Positions 6,344 through 6,607 of a stretch of 6,607 nucleotides of DNA are shown here, piece by piece. This DNA is from an uncultured Caulobacteraceae bacterium (lineage in GTDB: Bacteria > Pseudomonadota > Alphaproteobacteria > Caulobacterales > Caulobacteraceae): NCBI GenBank assembly GCA_903884915.1, contig CAISGS010000374.1, forward strand, positions 1 through 6,607, in the 5' to 3' direction. Position numbers and translations under genes: made by a program. Position 1 is the stretch's first letter. Each line of letters starts with the position of its first letter. The notes beneath the pieces are model-generated. The model worked only from the letters and a program-made list of their open reading frames with translations. It ran no database searches and was not told the origin of the DNA.

Positions 6344-6607
6344 TCAGTCCGATTTGCTCACAGAAGTAAGATTATCGTCCGCATTTCGATCGATCAGCTT
6401 GGCATAGGGATCGACGCCGGCAAATTTCGGCAAGCTCGGAACTGTGAGGACTATGGTCTGAACGCCCGACCGCAAGGGGGCGGACTTAAAGGCCAGTACT
6501 TTTGACCGATCAAAATCCTTGGCCTCAGGCTTGACCGTAAAGAGGCCGACATCCACAGCCTCGGCCATGGGAACCGCTGTTTCCTTACCCTGCCCATCGG
6601 CAGTCAG
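6344..6607 (-). CDS. C-terminal end of a probable ABC-permease/M1-family aminopeptidase (partial)
   Basis: The last 87 residues of a longer protein; the frame is open to the right edge, so its true start lies outside the window. A reading from the internal ATG at 6568 as a 74-residue gene is therefore unlikely. The visible tail has the pattern I associate with the C-terminus of large fused ABC-2 permease/M1 metallopeptidase proteins: TADGQGKET, then VDVGLF, RSGVQTIVLTVPSLP, and near the end AGVDPYAKLIDRNADDN. In that family the N-terminal membrane domain precedes a zinc-peptidase domain, with this beta-rich segment last. Neither the zinc site nor membrane helices are visible here, so catalytic competence cannot be judged. 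It is transcribed in the same direction as the DUF883 pair, 167 bases upstream of it. A stand-alone M1 peptidase is the main alternative. Confidence 0.65.
   Translation of the reverse strand: MTADGQGKETAVPMAEAVDVGLFTVKPEAKDFDRSKVLAFKSAPLRSGVQTIVLTVPSLPKFAGVDPYAKLIDRNADDNLTSVSKSD

Noticed and set aside
6344..6568. A separate 74-residue gene starting at ATG 6568
   Set aside because: The same frame continues open to the window edge with residues that fit the family tail, so it is the end of a longer protein.

Overview
The window looks like ordinary chromosomal DNA from a moderately GC-rich alphaproteobacterium. The phosphoenolpyruvate carboxylase carries the RQNSDVHE-type motif I associate with alphaproteobacterial enzymes. 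The partial gene at the right edge resembles the tail of ABC-permease/M1-aminopeptidase proteins known from Caulobacterales, sphingomonads and xanthomonads. A Caulobacterales-like host is a guess. I see no tRNA, rRNA, CRISPR array, insertion sequence, prophage or attachment site.

Left part, plus strand: a full-length ppc (8-2689) is followed after 82 bases by a glutamine-synthetase-family gene of the gamma-glutamylpolyamine synthetase type (puuA-like, 2772-4175). Five bases later comes a gamma-glutamylputrescine oxidase-type flavoprotein gene (puuB-like, 4181-5470). PuuA would glutamylate an amine such as putrescine and PuuB would oxidise the conjugate, the first two steps of the glutamylated polyamine catabolic route. 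That route ends in GABA and succinate and so meets the C4 metabolism fed by PEP carboxylase. The rest of the route (puuC, puuD, a regulator, a transporter) is not in the window.

Right part, minus strand: two small membrane-protein genes form a translationally coupled pair. A DUF883/YqjD-like tail-anchored protein (5859-6176) overlaps by ATGA a holin-superfamily-III/YqjE-like protein (5467-5862). The second gene converges on puuB so tightly that the two stop codons share one CTAG. A 167-base intergenic region holds a candidate promoter, a small inverted repeat and a strong hairpin. Beyond it is the C-terminal end of a probable ABC-permease/M1 aminopeptidase gene that runs off the right edge.

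No wholly new system is evident. The points most worth a second look are: substitutions at two aspartate-feedback residues of PEP carboxylase; a glutamine-synthetase homologue lacking the ammonium-flap glutamate and adenylylation tyrosine; a motif shared by the two small membrane proteins; and the terminator-less, stop-sharing convergent junction.
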